Below, in pieces: positions 31,959-42,000 of a DNA stretch of 64,000 nucleotides. A model generated the notes under the pieces. It was not told the origin of the DNA and searched no databases. It saw only the letters and a program-made list of their open reading frames with translations. Location: NCBI RefSeq assembly GCF_900111235.1, contig NZ_FOJI01000003.1, forward strand, positions 124,001 through 188,000, read 5' to 3'. Origin of the DNA: [Clostridium] fimetarium. Lineage in GTDB: Bacteria; Bacillota; Clostridia; Lachnospirales; Lachnospiraceae. The number at the start of each line of letters is the position of its first letter. Within the stretch, counting starts at the first letter, position 1. The position numbers were made by a program, and so were the translations under genes.

Positions 31959-33761
31959 CTATATAATTAACATTTTAGACATATCAACGATAACATCAGC
32001 CCCATTTATAGTAGATGGTCTATGCGCTATCGTAATAATTGTTTTTCCAGTTTTTATATTATCAATTGACTGCTGAATCAATATCTCTGAGCTATTGTCT
32101 AAGGCGGAAGTTGCTTCATCCATCAAAATGATTGGAGATGTTTTTATGATTGCCCTGGCGATTGCAATTCGCTGTCTTTCACCACCAGAAAGACTTAATC
32201 CTCTATTCTTAATGACTGTGTCATACCCATTTTCCTGTTTCATAATAAATTCATGTGCATTTGCTAATTTTGCGGCTTTGGTAATCTCTTCATCTGTAGC
32301 GTCAAGTTTTCCATATCTAATATTTTCTTTAATACTTACACTGAAAAGGTATGGATCCTGGGGTACATAAGCGATTAATTCTCTAATCCTTTGAAGTCCT
32401 AACTCATTAAATGTTCTTCCAAAGAATGATATTTCCCCCGAAATAATTGGATAAAATTCCAACAGTAATTTTCCCACTGTACTTTTCCCACAGCCGGATT
32501 CACCCACTAACGCAACATTTTTTCCATTTGGGATGTTAAATGATAGGCCATCCAAGATTCTGTTCTCCGGATGATATGCAAACGAAACATTTTCAAGGCA
32601 GATTGAATCTTCTGCGTCGATATCTAAACTACACTCTTCTTTATTATTACTTTGTTCTTTTATATCACTTTGCTCTTTAACATCACTTTGCTTTTCTACT
32701 TCACTTTGCTTTTCTATTTCACTTTGCTCTTTAACATCACTTTGCTTTTCTACATCACTTTGCTTTCCTACTTCACTTTTAAATTTAAAGTCATCACCTT
32801 CTTCTTCCATATTAAAAAATGCAAATAACTTTCCGGCATACGCAATGCAATTCATTAATTCTGGATAATATCTCCCCAATTGAAGAAATCTTTCACTTAG
32901 TGCTGCGTACATTGTAAATATTGCAGCAACATCGCCAATACTAGCCATCTTAGATTGAATAAAAACAATTCCAATAACCAAAAACATGAGTGAACAAAAT
33001 AGATCAAATCCAACATTAAACATATTCAGAATCCCTGTTAGTACCATTTTTTTATATTGTACACATGCAAATGCTTCATTTGCATCTATATACTTCTTTG
33101 CTACATTCGAATGTACATCATATATTTTGCAAGTTTCAATACCCTCAACCATATTTGATAATTTTTCTGTCATCGATGAATTTTTCTTTGAGAGTTCTTT
33201 TCCCACTCTTTTCATCGGTTTTGCCATTAACGAATTTATTAAAAACAAAATAATATTAAGTATAACAAGTGCCAATGTCATCCATATATTTATAGTAATC
33301 ATTGCAATAATATATACAATGACTGCTAAAATAGGAGCGACTACTCTTCTAAGCCTTGAAGTGTATATTTCTGTAGCTCTGTCTGTATCATATAATAGGG
33401 TTGATAATAACTCACCACTGTGATGATTATCATAGTACGACATTGGAAATTTCATTGCTTTTACAAATACACGCTTCTGCATATTTGCATATCCTCTTTT
33501 TGCTGCCATATTATAATAATATTGGCAGACTCTAGAACCCACTACTGAGAATATTCCAACTATAATACAAATGACAAGTGTTCTATAAAATCCATTCATA
33601 TTTCCACTCTGCGCCACGTTAAATATCTGCCTTGTTAATAGTGAGGCAATCACATCAAACAATGCTGAAAGCACTGTCATCCCAAATATGGAAAAACAAT
33701 ATATAAACAATCGTTTATCCAACATCTTCATGAATTCTATAAATATATGATCTCTTTTCAT
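31959..33761 (-). CDS. ABC exporter half-transporter with hexapeptide-repeat linker
   Basis: Start preferred at the ATG at 33759-33761 (MKRDHIF), five bases after GGGAG; an ATG four codons earlier lacks a site. 600 residues: six membrane helices, then an ATPase domain with Walker A GESGCGKST, signature LSGGERQR and Walker B IILMDEATSALD. Between the two (about residues 340-385) lies an unusual linker of repeated S-D/E-V/I-E/K-K/E-Q hexapeptides, coded by 18-bp repeats at about 32650-32780. It should pair with the half-transporter encoded upstream at 33863-35590 to form a heterodimeric exporter of drugs, peptides or lipids. Confidence 0.85.
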   Translation of the reverse strand: MKRDHIFIEFMKMLDKRLFIYCFSIFGMTVLSALFDVIASLLTRQIFNVAQSGNMNGFYRTLVICIIVGIFSVVGSRVCQYYYNMAAKRGYANMQKRVFVKAMKFPMSYYDNHHSGELLSTLLYDTDRATEIYTSRLRRVVAPILAVIVYIIAMITINIWMTLALVILNIILFLINSLMAKPMKRVGKELSKKNSSMTEKLSNMVEGIETCKIYDVHSNVAKKYIDANEAFACVQYKKMVLTGILNMFNVGFDLFCSLMFLVIGIVFIQSKMASIGDVAAIFTMYAALSERFLQLGRYYPELMNCIAYAGKLFAFFNMEEEGDDFKFKSEVGKQSDVEKQSDVKEQSEIEKQSEVEKQSDVKEQSDIKEQSNNKEECSLDIDAEDSICLENVSFAYHPENRILDGLSFNIPNGKNVALVGESGCGKSTVGKLLLEFYPIISGEISFFGRTFNELGLQRIRELIAYVPQDPYLFSVSIKENIRYGKLDATDEEITKAAKLANAHEFIMKQENGYDTVIKNRGLSLSGGERQRIAIARAIIKTSPIILMDEATSALDNSSEILIQQSIDNIKTGKTIITIAHRPSTINGADVIVDMSKMLII

Positions 33762-33763
33762 AT

Positions 33764-33862
33764 ATGCTCCCATCTTTTCATGTGACCTTTCATTTCATTT
33801 ATGCTCCCATCTTTTCATGTATCATTTCATTTCATTTATGCTCCCATCTTTCATGTGACCTT
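33764..33862. repeat. Three 37-bp tandem repeats covering a translation start region
   Basis: Units begin at 33764, 33801 and 33838 (third partial). On the minus strand each unit contains GGGAGCAT-A/T-AATG, a ribosome binding site followed by ATG. In the two upstream copies the ATG is followed by AAA and TGA, giving two-codon frames; only the last copy leads into the ABC transporter gene. Confidence 0.85.
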
Positions 33863-35590
33863 TCAATCGCTATTTTCTAGTTCACTATGATATAAGCCTG
33901 CATATATTCCATTTTGACTAATTAGACTTTCATGGGTTCCACTTTCAGCAACCTGTCCATTATCTAACACAACAATTTTGTCTGCATTTCTTATTGTTGA
34001 TAGTCGATGCGCAATTATAATAACAGTAGAATTAAGTGAAATATGATCGATTGCTTCCTGAATCATTTTCTCCGTTCCAATATCGAGTGCTGACGTTGGT
34101 TCATCTAGTAATAGAATTGGCGCTTTTTTCAAAACAGCTCTGGCAATCGATAATCTCTGCCTTTCTCCACCAGATAATTTCGCGCCTCGCTCCCCAACCA
34201 ATGTATTATATTGCTCTGGAAGGCTTATGATAAAATCATGGATATTTGCCATTTTACAGGATTTAATAATTTCACCAAGCGCAACATTTTCTTTACCGTA
34301 TGCAACATTTTCTGCAATCGTTTCTGGAAATAAAAATATATTTTGTGACACGTTTGCAATCTGATCTCTTGCATGCATTAGATTCCACTGCTTAAAATTA
34401 TGACCATACAATTCATACGCACCATCTATAGGCTTTAGAAATCCACATATGATTTTAAACAGCGTTGTTTTTCCTGCTCCAGAGGTCCCAACAACTGCTG
34501 TTGTTTTTCCTTTTTCAAAGGTAAGATTGCAATGATTTAAAATCTTTCTATCCTTATTATCCTCATACGAAAAAGACAGGTTCTTCAGTTCAATTGCATT
34601 TGCCCCTGAATGTTCTATGCTTGTATGAAAATCACCAGACTCCTCTTCTGGATAATTCATAATCTCATTGATTCGATCTAGCGACACTTTCGATTCTTTT
34701 GAATCATTTATTATAAATGGTAATTCACTCATTGGAGTAATAATACGGTTTAGCACAACGATAAATGCCATTAACTCGCCAACCGTGATTTCTCCATTTA
34801 TTGTAGTTATCAGCGCTACCACTGAACATATTACATTAGGAATCCATCTCAATAAATTCTGTAATGTTCCCGATAATGAATTGTACTTGTTTCTCGACGA
34901 CTCATTTTTCAGAATATCTTCTACTACACGATCAATCCTTTTTTCAACGGTTTTTAGTAATTCATAGCTTCTTACGATTTCTATTCCACTCAGGCAGTCT
35001 CCTACTGTTTCTGCCAATAAGTCGAATTTCCCCCTTCTTCTTTTCGCCAAAATCACAAGTTTTTTTGCTATTATGCTCGTAACTAATAATACAAATGGAT
35101 AGCATACCACTACTCCAAATAACAATTTTTTATTAATTGCTAATATGTATATACAGACCGTTATTATTGTAACTATACTTTGAATTATTGTTGGTATTGT
35201 TTCTGAAAATAATTGTTCAACCACCGTCATATCGGATGTAAGCTTTGTAATAATTGAACCAGAATGATTATCAAAATATCCATATTCCATTCTCTGAATT
35301 TTAGAGGCAATGAAGTTTTTGCATTGTTTCTGTATTTTTATACTATATTTTTCACTACATATTTGTTTTACAAATGCCATAATCATTGATATTAAGATTA
35401 AAATAAGGGTTTTAATTATAAGACTATGAATATCTATATTCTTCATATTATGTATATCATCAATTGCATTTGAAATCATTGTTGCACTAATCGTGACAAT
35501 TTTGGCCATAATATATGCCATGATTGTAAATACAAATAGATAGTGTGAATTATACAATATTATCTTCATTAAATAATTCCTATTCTTCAC
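33863..35590 (-). CDS. ABC exporter half-transporter, partner subunit
   Basis: 575 residues with six membrane helices and an ATPase domain: Walker A GTSGAGKTT, signature LSGGERQRLSIARA and Walker [13 protein letters not shown] followed by the H-loop IIIAHRLS. Catalytic Glu is present in the Walker B (DEP), as it is in the partner (DEA), so neither site is obviously degenerate. The two genes are separated by the 37-bp repeats and together form a heterodimeric B-family exporter. Substrate cannot be told from the sequence. Confidence 0.85.
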   Translation of the reverse strand: MKNRNYLMKIILYNSHYLFVFTIMAYIMAKIVTISATMISNAIDDIHNMKNIDIHSLIIKTLILILISMIMAFVKQICSEKYSIKIQKQCKNFIASKIQRMEYGYFDNHSGSIITKLTSDMTVVEQLFSETIPTIIQSIVTIITVCIYILAINKKLLFGVVVCYPFVLLVTSIIAKKLVILAKRRRGKFDLLAETVGDCLSGIEIVRSYELLKTVEKRIDRVVEDILKNESSRNKYNSLSGTLQNLLRWIPNVICSVVALITTINGEITVGELMAFIVVLNRIITPMSELPFIINDSKESKVSLDRINEIMNYPEEESGDFHTSIEHSGANAIELKNLSFSYEDNKDRKILNHCNLTFEKGKTTAVVGTSGAGKTTLFKIICGFLKPIDGAYELYGHNFKQWNLMHARDQIANVSQNIFLFPETIAENVAYGKENVALGEIIKSCKMANIHDFIISLPEQYNTLVGERGAKLSGGERQRLSIARAVLKKAPILLLDEPTSALDIGTEKMIQEAIDHISLNSTVIIIAHRLSTIRNADKIVVLDNGQVAESGTHESLISQNGIYAGLYHSELENSD

Positions 35591-35806
35591 TTTTCCCTCT
35601 ATTCTGCTTTAAATTTCAGCATTCTAATGCATATAAGCGTATATAATACTTTCCTAATTTCCTATTATAAATGATCTTTTATGTATTTATATTGTAAATC
35701 TAATTTGCCTCATTCACCTCTGATATCTTATATTTTTTCCTATTTATCTCTTGTTTTTTGTGTTAATATATAGAAAGCGCTATTAACCATTATGAAGGAG
35801 AACATT

Positions 35807-36649
35807 ATGTCTTTACCATTAACCTCTGGTCAAAACATTAATTTCAACAGAGAGATTCGTGAGCCTTATTATGAAATGCGAATACCCGATAAATACAATG
35901 ATTTTTATGCATTAAGCTATATTATAAGTGGTAAGCGAAAGCTATTTACTCCTAACCGAATTAATATTGTTGATGCAGGTACTCTTTTTTTCATAAATAA
36001 AAATGTCCATTTCAGAAATACCTACCTCAACGAAACTACCTATGAACGAATATGTGTTAAATTTACTGATAAGATGATTAATGATTTAATTGAATCACTT
36101 GGAAAAGAGGGATTTTATAGAATTTTTGATGATCCTATCTATCATTTTAATCTTGACACACAAGATCAATTAATGAGATTATTTGTTTCTATGCAAAATG
36201 AATATAATAATTATAATAGATATTCTGAGATTATTCTTAAGAGCCTACTGAATCAAATAATTATAATTTCTATTCGGGAGAGAGTTTCAAACACGAATAA
36301 TAATATCATTCTTGAGAAGGAAGAAGCGCATATAATTAAGGCTGTACAATATATTGATAATAATTATTATACCAGTCCATCACTAAATATAACGGCTGCT
36401 ATTGTGTATTTAACGCCTACTTACTTTTCAAAATTATTTAAGAAGGCCATGGGCTGTACCTACTCTGAATATCTAAATAATGCAAAACTAGATAATGCGC
36501 GCCGCTTATTAGTAGAAACCAATCTAACGATGAATGAAATATCCGAAAACTGTGGATTTTCTAATTCAAATTATTTTTGCGATGTTTTTAAAAGAACAGA
36601 GAATCTGTCACCTACTAATTTTCGAAAAAAGTATAACCAAAAAAAATAA
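35807..36649 (+). CDS. AraC family regulator of amino acid ABC operon
   Basis: Start set at the ATG at 35807 (MSLPLTSGQ) with AAGGAG six bases upstream; an ATG at 35792 has no site. 280 residues: a cupin-like sensing domain (residues 20-130) and a C-terminal double helix-turn-helix with LNITAAIVYLTPTYFSKLFKKA and MNEISENCGFSNSNYFCDVF, ending LSPTNFRKKY. It lies 18 bases before the ABC importer and is read with it, so it probably controls that operon in response to a nutrient. Confidence 0.85.
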   Translation: MSLPLTSGQNINFNREIREPYYEMRIPDKYNDFYALSYIISGKRKLFTPNRINIVDAGTLFFINKNVHFRNTYLNETTYERICVKFTDKMINDLIESLGKEGFYRIFDDPIYHFNLDTQDQLMRLFVSMQNEYNNYNRYSEIILKSLLNQIIIISIRERVSNTNNNIILEKEEAHIIKAVQYIDNNYYTSPSLNITAAIVYLTPTYFSKLFKKAMGCTYSEYLNNAKLDNARRLLVETNLTMNEISENCGFSNSNYFCDVFKRTENLSPTNFRKKYNQKK

Positions 36650-36667
36650 AAGGAGAAAAGAACTAAT

Positions 36668-38167
36668 ATGAAAAAGAGATTTAGACTAGTTCTATCCCTT
36701 CTCGTCCTATGCCTGCTATTTTCATTAACCGGCTGTGGAAAAAGCGAATCCAACACAACCAACAAGACCTTACTAGTTGGAACTAACGCTGAATTTCCAC
36801 CATTTGAATACATCAATAATGATGGTGTTGAAGATGGCTTTGATATTGCCCTAATAAAAGCAATTGGTAACGAGATGGGTTATGACGTCACAATTAAGAA
36901 TATGGAATTCAAGTCTTTAATTGCTTCCATAACAACGGGTGGTCTGGATGCTTCCATTGCCGGCATGACAATTACCGAAGACAGAAAACAAAGTGTCGAT
37001 TTTTCAGACGCATACTACACTGCAACACAGTATATTATCGTTCCTATCAACAGCAAAATCACGAGTCTTTCTGATTTAAATGGTAAAGACATCGCTGTGC
37101 AAGAAGGAACTACCGGTGATTTTTTGGCAACACCAGCTGATGATAACGAAGTTATTACAGATTCTACAACAAATGTAAAACGTTTCAAAAAAGGTACTGA
37201 CGCAGTGCTTGAATTAAAAAATGGTGGCGTAGATGCCGTCGTAATTGATGCTAACCCCGCACAAGAATTTGTAAAAGCGAATAAAGAATCATTAAAATAC
37301 ATCGTCGAAGATACTTCTACAGAAGAATATGCGATTGCTGTCAAACAAGGCAATACAGCATTATTGGCTGATTTAAATGAAGGTTTAGCTCGTGTCAAGG
37401 CAAATGGAACATTTGATCAGTTGGTTGGCACTTATATCAATGGTACAAGCACTACTGATGCTACAACTTCAACTAACCCATTTGTCAAATTTGTTGATAA
37501 ACTTGACAGAGTATTTGTACAAACCAATGGCTATATGCGGTTATTAAATGGTCTTGGAATTACGATTTCCATTTCATTACTTGCAGTTCTACTTGGCGTT
37601 GCTCTTGGTTTTGTTCTGGCATTAATGAAACTCTCAGAAATTGTAACAGGCAAAAAAACGATATTTTCAAGAATTGCCAATATCTATATTGATATTATTC
37701 GAGGTACACCTTCCATGGTGCAGCTTCTTATTATGTACATGGTAGTTTTCCACAATCGATTTGGATTTATAGCTGCAGTATTAACATTTGGCATTAACAG
37801 CAGTGCATATGTTGCCGAGATCATCCGTGCAGGAATACTTGCTGTTGACAATGGCCAGATGGAAGGTGGACGTTCACTTGGTTTCTCATATGGCGAAACA
37901 ATGCGTTACATCGTAATGCCACAGGCAATCAAAAATATACTTCCAGCACTTGGTAATGAATTTATCACATTAATTAAGGAAACAGCAATTGTCGGTTATA
38001 TAGCTATTCAGGATTTAACGAAAGCATCCGATTTCATTATTTCAAGAACTTATGAAGCTTTCTACCCATTAATTGCAATTGCAATTATTTACTATATTTT
38101 GATTAAGATTTTAACGAAACTCTTGAATTTATTTGAAAGGAGGTTACGAAAAGGTGATATACATTAA
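36668..38167 (+). CDS. Polar amino acid ABC importer, fused binding protein and permease
   Basis: 499 residues. Residues 1-23 are a lipoprotein signal ending LTGC, so the N-terminus should be lipidated. Residues 30-260 form a family-3 solute-binding domain ([16 protein letters not shown], then [12 protein letters not shown] and [15 protein letters not shown]). Residues 285-495 form a His/Gln/Glu-type permease domain with the EAA-like loop [21 protein letters not shown]. Fusing binding protein and permease is known for some Firmicutes transporters (GlnP-like). The stop overlaps the ATPase start by 14 bases. Confidence 0.92.
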   Translation: MKKRFRLVLSLLVLCLLFSLTGCGKSESNTTNKTLLVGTNAEFPPFEYINNDGVEDGFDIALIKAIGNEMGYDVTIKNMEFKSLIASITTGGLDASIAGMTITEDRKQSVDFSDAYYTATQYIIVPINSKITSLSDLNGKDIAVQEGTTGDFLATPADDNEVITDSTTNVKRFKKGTDAVLELKNGGVDAVVIDANPAQEFVKANKESLKYIVEDTSTEEYAIAVKQGNTALLADLNEGLARVKANGTFDQLVGTYINGTSTTDATTSTNPFVKFVDKLDRVFVQTNGYMRLLNGLGITISISLLAVLLGVALGFVLALMKLSEIVTGKKTIFSRIANIYIDIIRGTPSMVQLLIMYMVVFHNRFGFIAAVLTFGINSSAYVAEIIRAGILAVDNGQMEGGRSLGFSYGETMRYIVMPQAIKNILPALGNEFITLIKETAIVGYIAIQDLTKASDFIISRTYEAFYPLIAIAIIYYILIKILTKLLNLFERRLRKGDIH

Positions 38168-38879
38168 TAATTTGCACAAACATTTTGGTAACTTAGAAGT
38201 TTTAAAAGGAATTGATACTCACATTACACCTGGTGAATGTGTAGTAGTAATCGGGCCTTCCGGTTCCGGCAAAAGTACATTACTTCGTTGCCTCAACCGC
38301 TTAGAAGAACCGAATGAAGGATCGATTAAAATAGATGGAATTGATCTTATGGAAAAAAACACGGATATCAACATGATGAGACGAGACGTAGGAATGGTAT
38401 TTCAACAATTTAACTTATTCCCACATCTTTCAATACTAGACAATATAACCCTTGCCCCAATCAAACATAAGATCATGTCAAAAGAAGACGCACAAACGGC
38501 AGCTATGGACCTTTTAACGCGTGTTGGCGTTGCTGACAAAGCAGATAACTATCCAGCTCAATTATCCGGAGGTCAAAAGCAACGTGTTGCAATTGCTAGA
38601 TCATTAGCCCTTAACCCACACGTAATGCTTTTTGATGAACCAACCTCAGCCCTTGATCCAGAAATGGTAGGTGAAGTTCTTGATGTTATGAAGAAGCTCG
38701 CGCAGGGCGGTATGACGATGGTTGTAGTAACTCATGAAATGGGATTTGCAAAAGAAGTTGCAGATAGAGTCATCTTTATGGACGATGGTATGATTGTTGA
38801 AGAAGGCACGCCGGAACAGATATTTAATAGTCCTAAGAATGAAAGAACTCAGAGTTTCCTGCGGAAGGTTTTGAATTAG
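38154..38879 (+). CDS. Polar amino acid ABC transporter ATPase (GlnQ-like)
   Basis: Start at the GTG at 38154, following AGGAGG by 10 bases; 241 residues, typical of GlnQ/HisP. Walker [11 protein letters not shown]-loop [13 protein letters not shown], signature [16 protein letters not shown], Walker [13 protein letters not shown] and H-loop [16 protein letters not shown] are all present. It energises the fused binding-permease protein encoded just upstream. Confidence 0.93.
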   Translation: MIYINNLHKHFGNLEVLKGIDTHITPGECVVVIGPSGSGKSTLLRCLNRLEEPNEGSIKIDGIDLMEKNTDINMMRRDVGMVFQQFNLFPHLSILDNITLAPIKHKIMSKEDAQTAAMDLLTRVGVADKADNYPAQLSGGQKQRVAIARSLALNPHVMLFDEPTSALDPEMVGEVLDVMKKLAQGGMTMVVVTHEMGFAKEVADRVIFMDDGMIVEEGTPEQIFNSPKNERTQSFLRKVLN

Positions 38880-38930
38880 AATCGTAAATTGAAAAGGTAT
38901 ACAATAAGACAAACAATAATGTAAAACAAA

Positions 38931-38968
38931 AATAGGAGCTACCAATAATACTTGGTTGCTCCTATTTT
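38931..38968. terminator. Bidirectional terminator between importer and pectate lyase genes
   Basis: AATAGGAGC (38931-38939) pairs with GCTCCTATT (38958-38966), with inner ACCAA/TTGGT pairing, and is flanked by A-runs on the left and T-runs on the right. It can stop transcription from both converging genes. Confidence 0.85.
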
Positions 38969-39002
38969 TGTTTCTTTTATTTAATCATTATCATTATAAT
39001 AG

Positions 39003-42000
39003 TTACTTAGCAAACTTTCTTTTTTTATTGTAGAAATATAATCCTACTAAAGCTGCACCACTCATAATACTTAATGTGAAGAATAAGTATATAGGTGTTG
39101 AGTCACCAGTTTTAGGTGCTGGAACTGATGTTGGAATTGTAATCGTTAATGAAGGAGTAGCTGCAAGTCTTGCACCTGCAGTTGCTGGAGCAAATGATGT
39201 AAGTGTTAACAATCCATTCATATTAATACTTCCATCGCCATCTCTTGTAGGTACAATTGATGTATCCAAACTTGTAAACCAATTAGCTGACACTGCTACA
39301 TTTAATGAGTTAACGGACTTGTCAACACCATTCCAGAAGAAGTTGTTTTCAGCATTTATTTTAGTTGGATCTTGTGTACCTAATAACTTGATTTGTTCTA
39401 CTTGCGTTAAATTAGTTGTTCTATATGAGATAATACCATTAGCAGAGAAATCTGTATTTTTAGCATCAGTTGTATATAAAGCAACATTATATGAACCATT
39501 GTTATATGTTGTACAATTAGTTACTTTAATATCTGGGCAACTATTTGAATCGATACCTTTTGCTTTATTGTTATATGAAATACAATTTTTTAACTCATGG
39601 TATCCTGTAATACTTGAACCACCAAGTTTGAATCCGTTACCATTACCAGCATTGGTTCCATCTTCAAGATAACCATTACCGTAAGCCACACTATTTTCCA
39701 CAACTACCTTACCTATTTTACCTGTTTCAACTTTAGCGAATAAATCCCATCCATCATCAGCATTGTTGTGTGCAATACATCCTCTAAATATATTGCCTTC
39801 ACCGACTGTAAGTTTAGCAGCGAATCCATCTGCATCTTCATATCCTGGATCTGCATTACCGTAAGAAGAACAATTAAGGATAAGATTATTAGCTGGCCAG
39901 TTTTCAAATAAATCAGTAGTCAAAAGTCTACTTACCTGAATACCTGTACTACCATTGTAATAAGTATTTACCTGATCTAATGTACAATTGCTACCAGATA
40001 ACTGAATACCCTTTTGAAAATCTTGTGAATTAGTAACATCAAAGCCTTTATAAGTCCAGTAATTACCAGCAAGCACCATACCTGCAGCTAACTTTCCGAA
40101 ATTAAATACTGGTCTTGTTGTAGCAGCTGAATCAGCTACCATTGTAATTGGACTAGCCTCTGTACCATTAATACCTCTAGCAATTTTAACTGTTGTTTCA
40201 AGATTATAAGTACCTTCCATAATTACAATTGTTTGTCCTGGTTGAACATATTTTACTGCTGTATATATATCCATTGGGTTTGACTTGTTACCTGAATCTT
40301 TAGAAGTTCCCGTTGGTGATACCCAAATTGACTGTCCTGTTACACCATACGTTTTGTAACTAACTGTATGTGTAAAAGTAACTGCATCATATGATGATAA
40401 TAATTGATAGCTACCTGGAACATAATTATCATTTGGTTTAAATGTTACTTCAAATGCATTTGATCCTTTGCTTAATGTTGTTGTTGGTGCTATTACTGAT
40501 GTTCCTGCCGTAACACTTGCAGCATCAATAATTACATTACCACTTGGATCTTTTACTGTTAATACACCATTGGCATTACCTGTGAAAACAAGATTGTAAT
40601 CTACAATACCTGTTGCCGTTGGTGATGTCACTGTATAATTTGGTGTAACATATGTTGTTTCTGGTACTTCTGCCGCAATATCATCAGCAGGATTAATTGT
40701 TGTTAATGAAACATCACTAACTGAAATATCTGCGTTTCTTGAAGCGAAGAAACCAACATAAATATCATTTGCATCAATTTGTGTTAATGCTGTTCTGTTA
40801 TAATCATAATATTTTTTAGTGTTTGTTTTACCTAATTCATCTGTGTAACTAATGAAATATCCTGTATTGTTTCTTGTTATTGTCAAATCAAATGTTGTTA
40901 AGCCTTTGTTATAAGTTGCACTAGCAGGAGTTGTATTTGTATATTTTCCTACAACATTTCCAGTTGTTGCACTATTTATATAAGCTGAATTTTCAAGTGT
41001 AGACATTGTCTGATTTGCTGCTGTAATTGTTCCAGTTGCAATGTTTCCAGCTGTTGCCCCTGTTTTTTCTTGTGCGCCTACGCCTAATTTCATTGAAACT
41101 TTCATATCGCCGCCAAGTGCTGTTCCTGCATTAACTGTGTCATACAAAGCGCCTGTTGTTGAGTCATAACCATAATCAACTTTAGTTACCGAAGCCATAT
41201 ATGAATTATTCCAGAAAACAGAAGCATCTCCATTAATACCTACAGCATCTGCTGCCATCAATCCAAATCCCTCTTGTCCATTACTAAATGTCCAAGCATT
41301 AACTGTAACTTTAGCTTTTAATGTAAAATTTTGACTAGGGTCTATTTTTGTATAATAGTAAGCAAGCCCATCTGTTGAAGCAGGTACTATTTTACCTTTT
41401 CCTGTCAAACTCCAAAGACGTAAATCTCCGGTGTTAACACTACCAGAAAAACTATTATTTGTCGTATCTACACCTGAACCAAATGCCGCATATGACCAAA
41501 CTCTTAGTGCTTGCTGTGTTGGTGTAGCTTCAACTGTAGCTGCCACTGATACATCTGTACCTCTTGTTGCAACAACTTTAAAAGTGTATTTTGTTCCAAT
41601 TGTAAGTCCTGAAACATCTTTTGTTGTTCCTACTACACTAACAGGTGTAGAGAATGTTATTCCATCTGTGCTGTATGAAATATCATAAGCTGTGGCTTCT
41701 TTAACATCTGCCCAAACAAGTGCAACTTTTCCGCCGCCAATGCTTGTCGCACTGCTAAATGAAGCTTTAGCAAGTGGAAGTGAGAAACCTACGAATGTAG
41801 AATCAATTCCAACTTTATCTGCATTATCTGCTCTAACTGCCGCAATTGAGAAATGGTAATCTCCAGATGCAGAAGGCGTAAATGTTACGGAGGCATTTGT
41901 TCCCTCTTTAGAAGAACTCTTAGTATCAAGTATTTCTTCACTTGCATTTTTCATAATTACATTTACTTTATCTGCTCCATCATATCCAACTACCATATCA

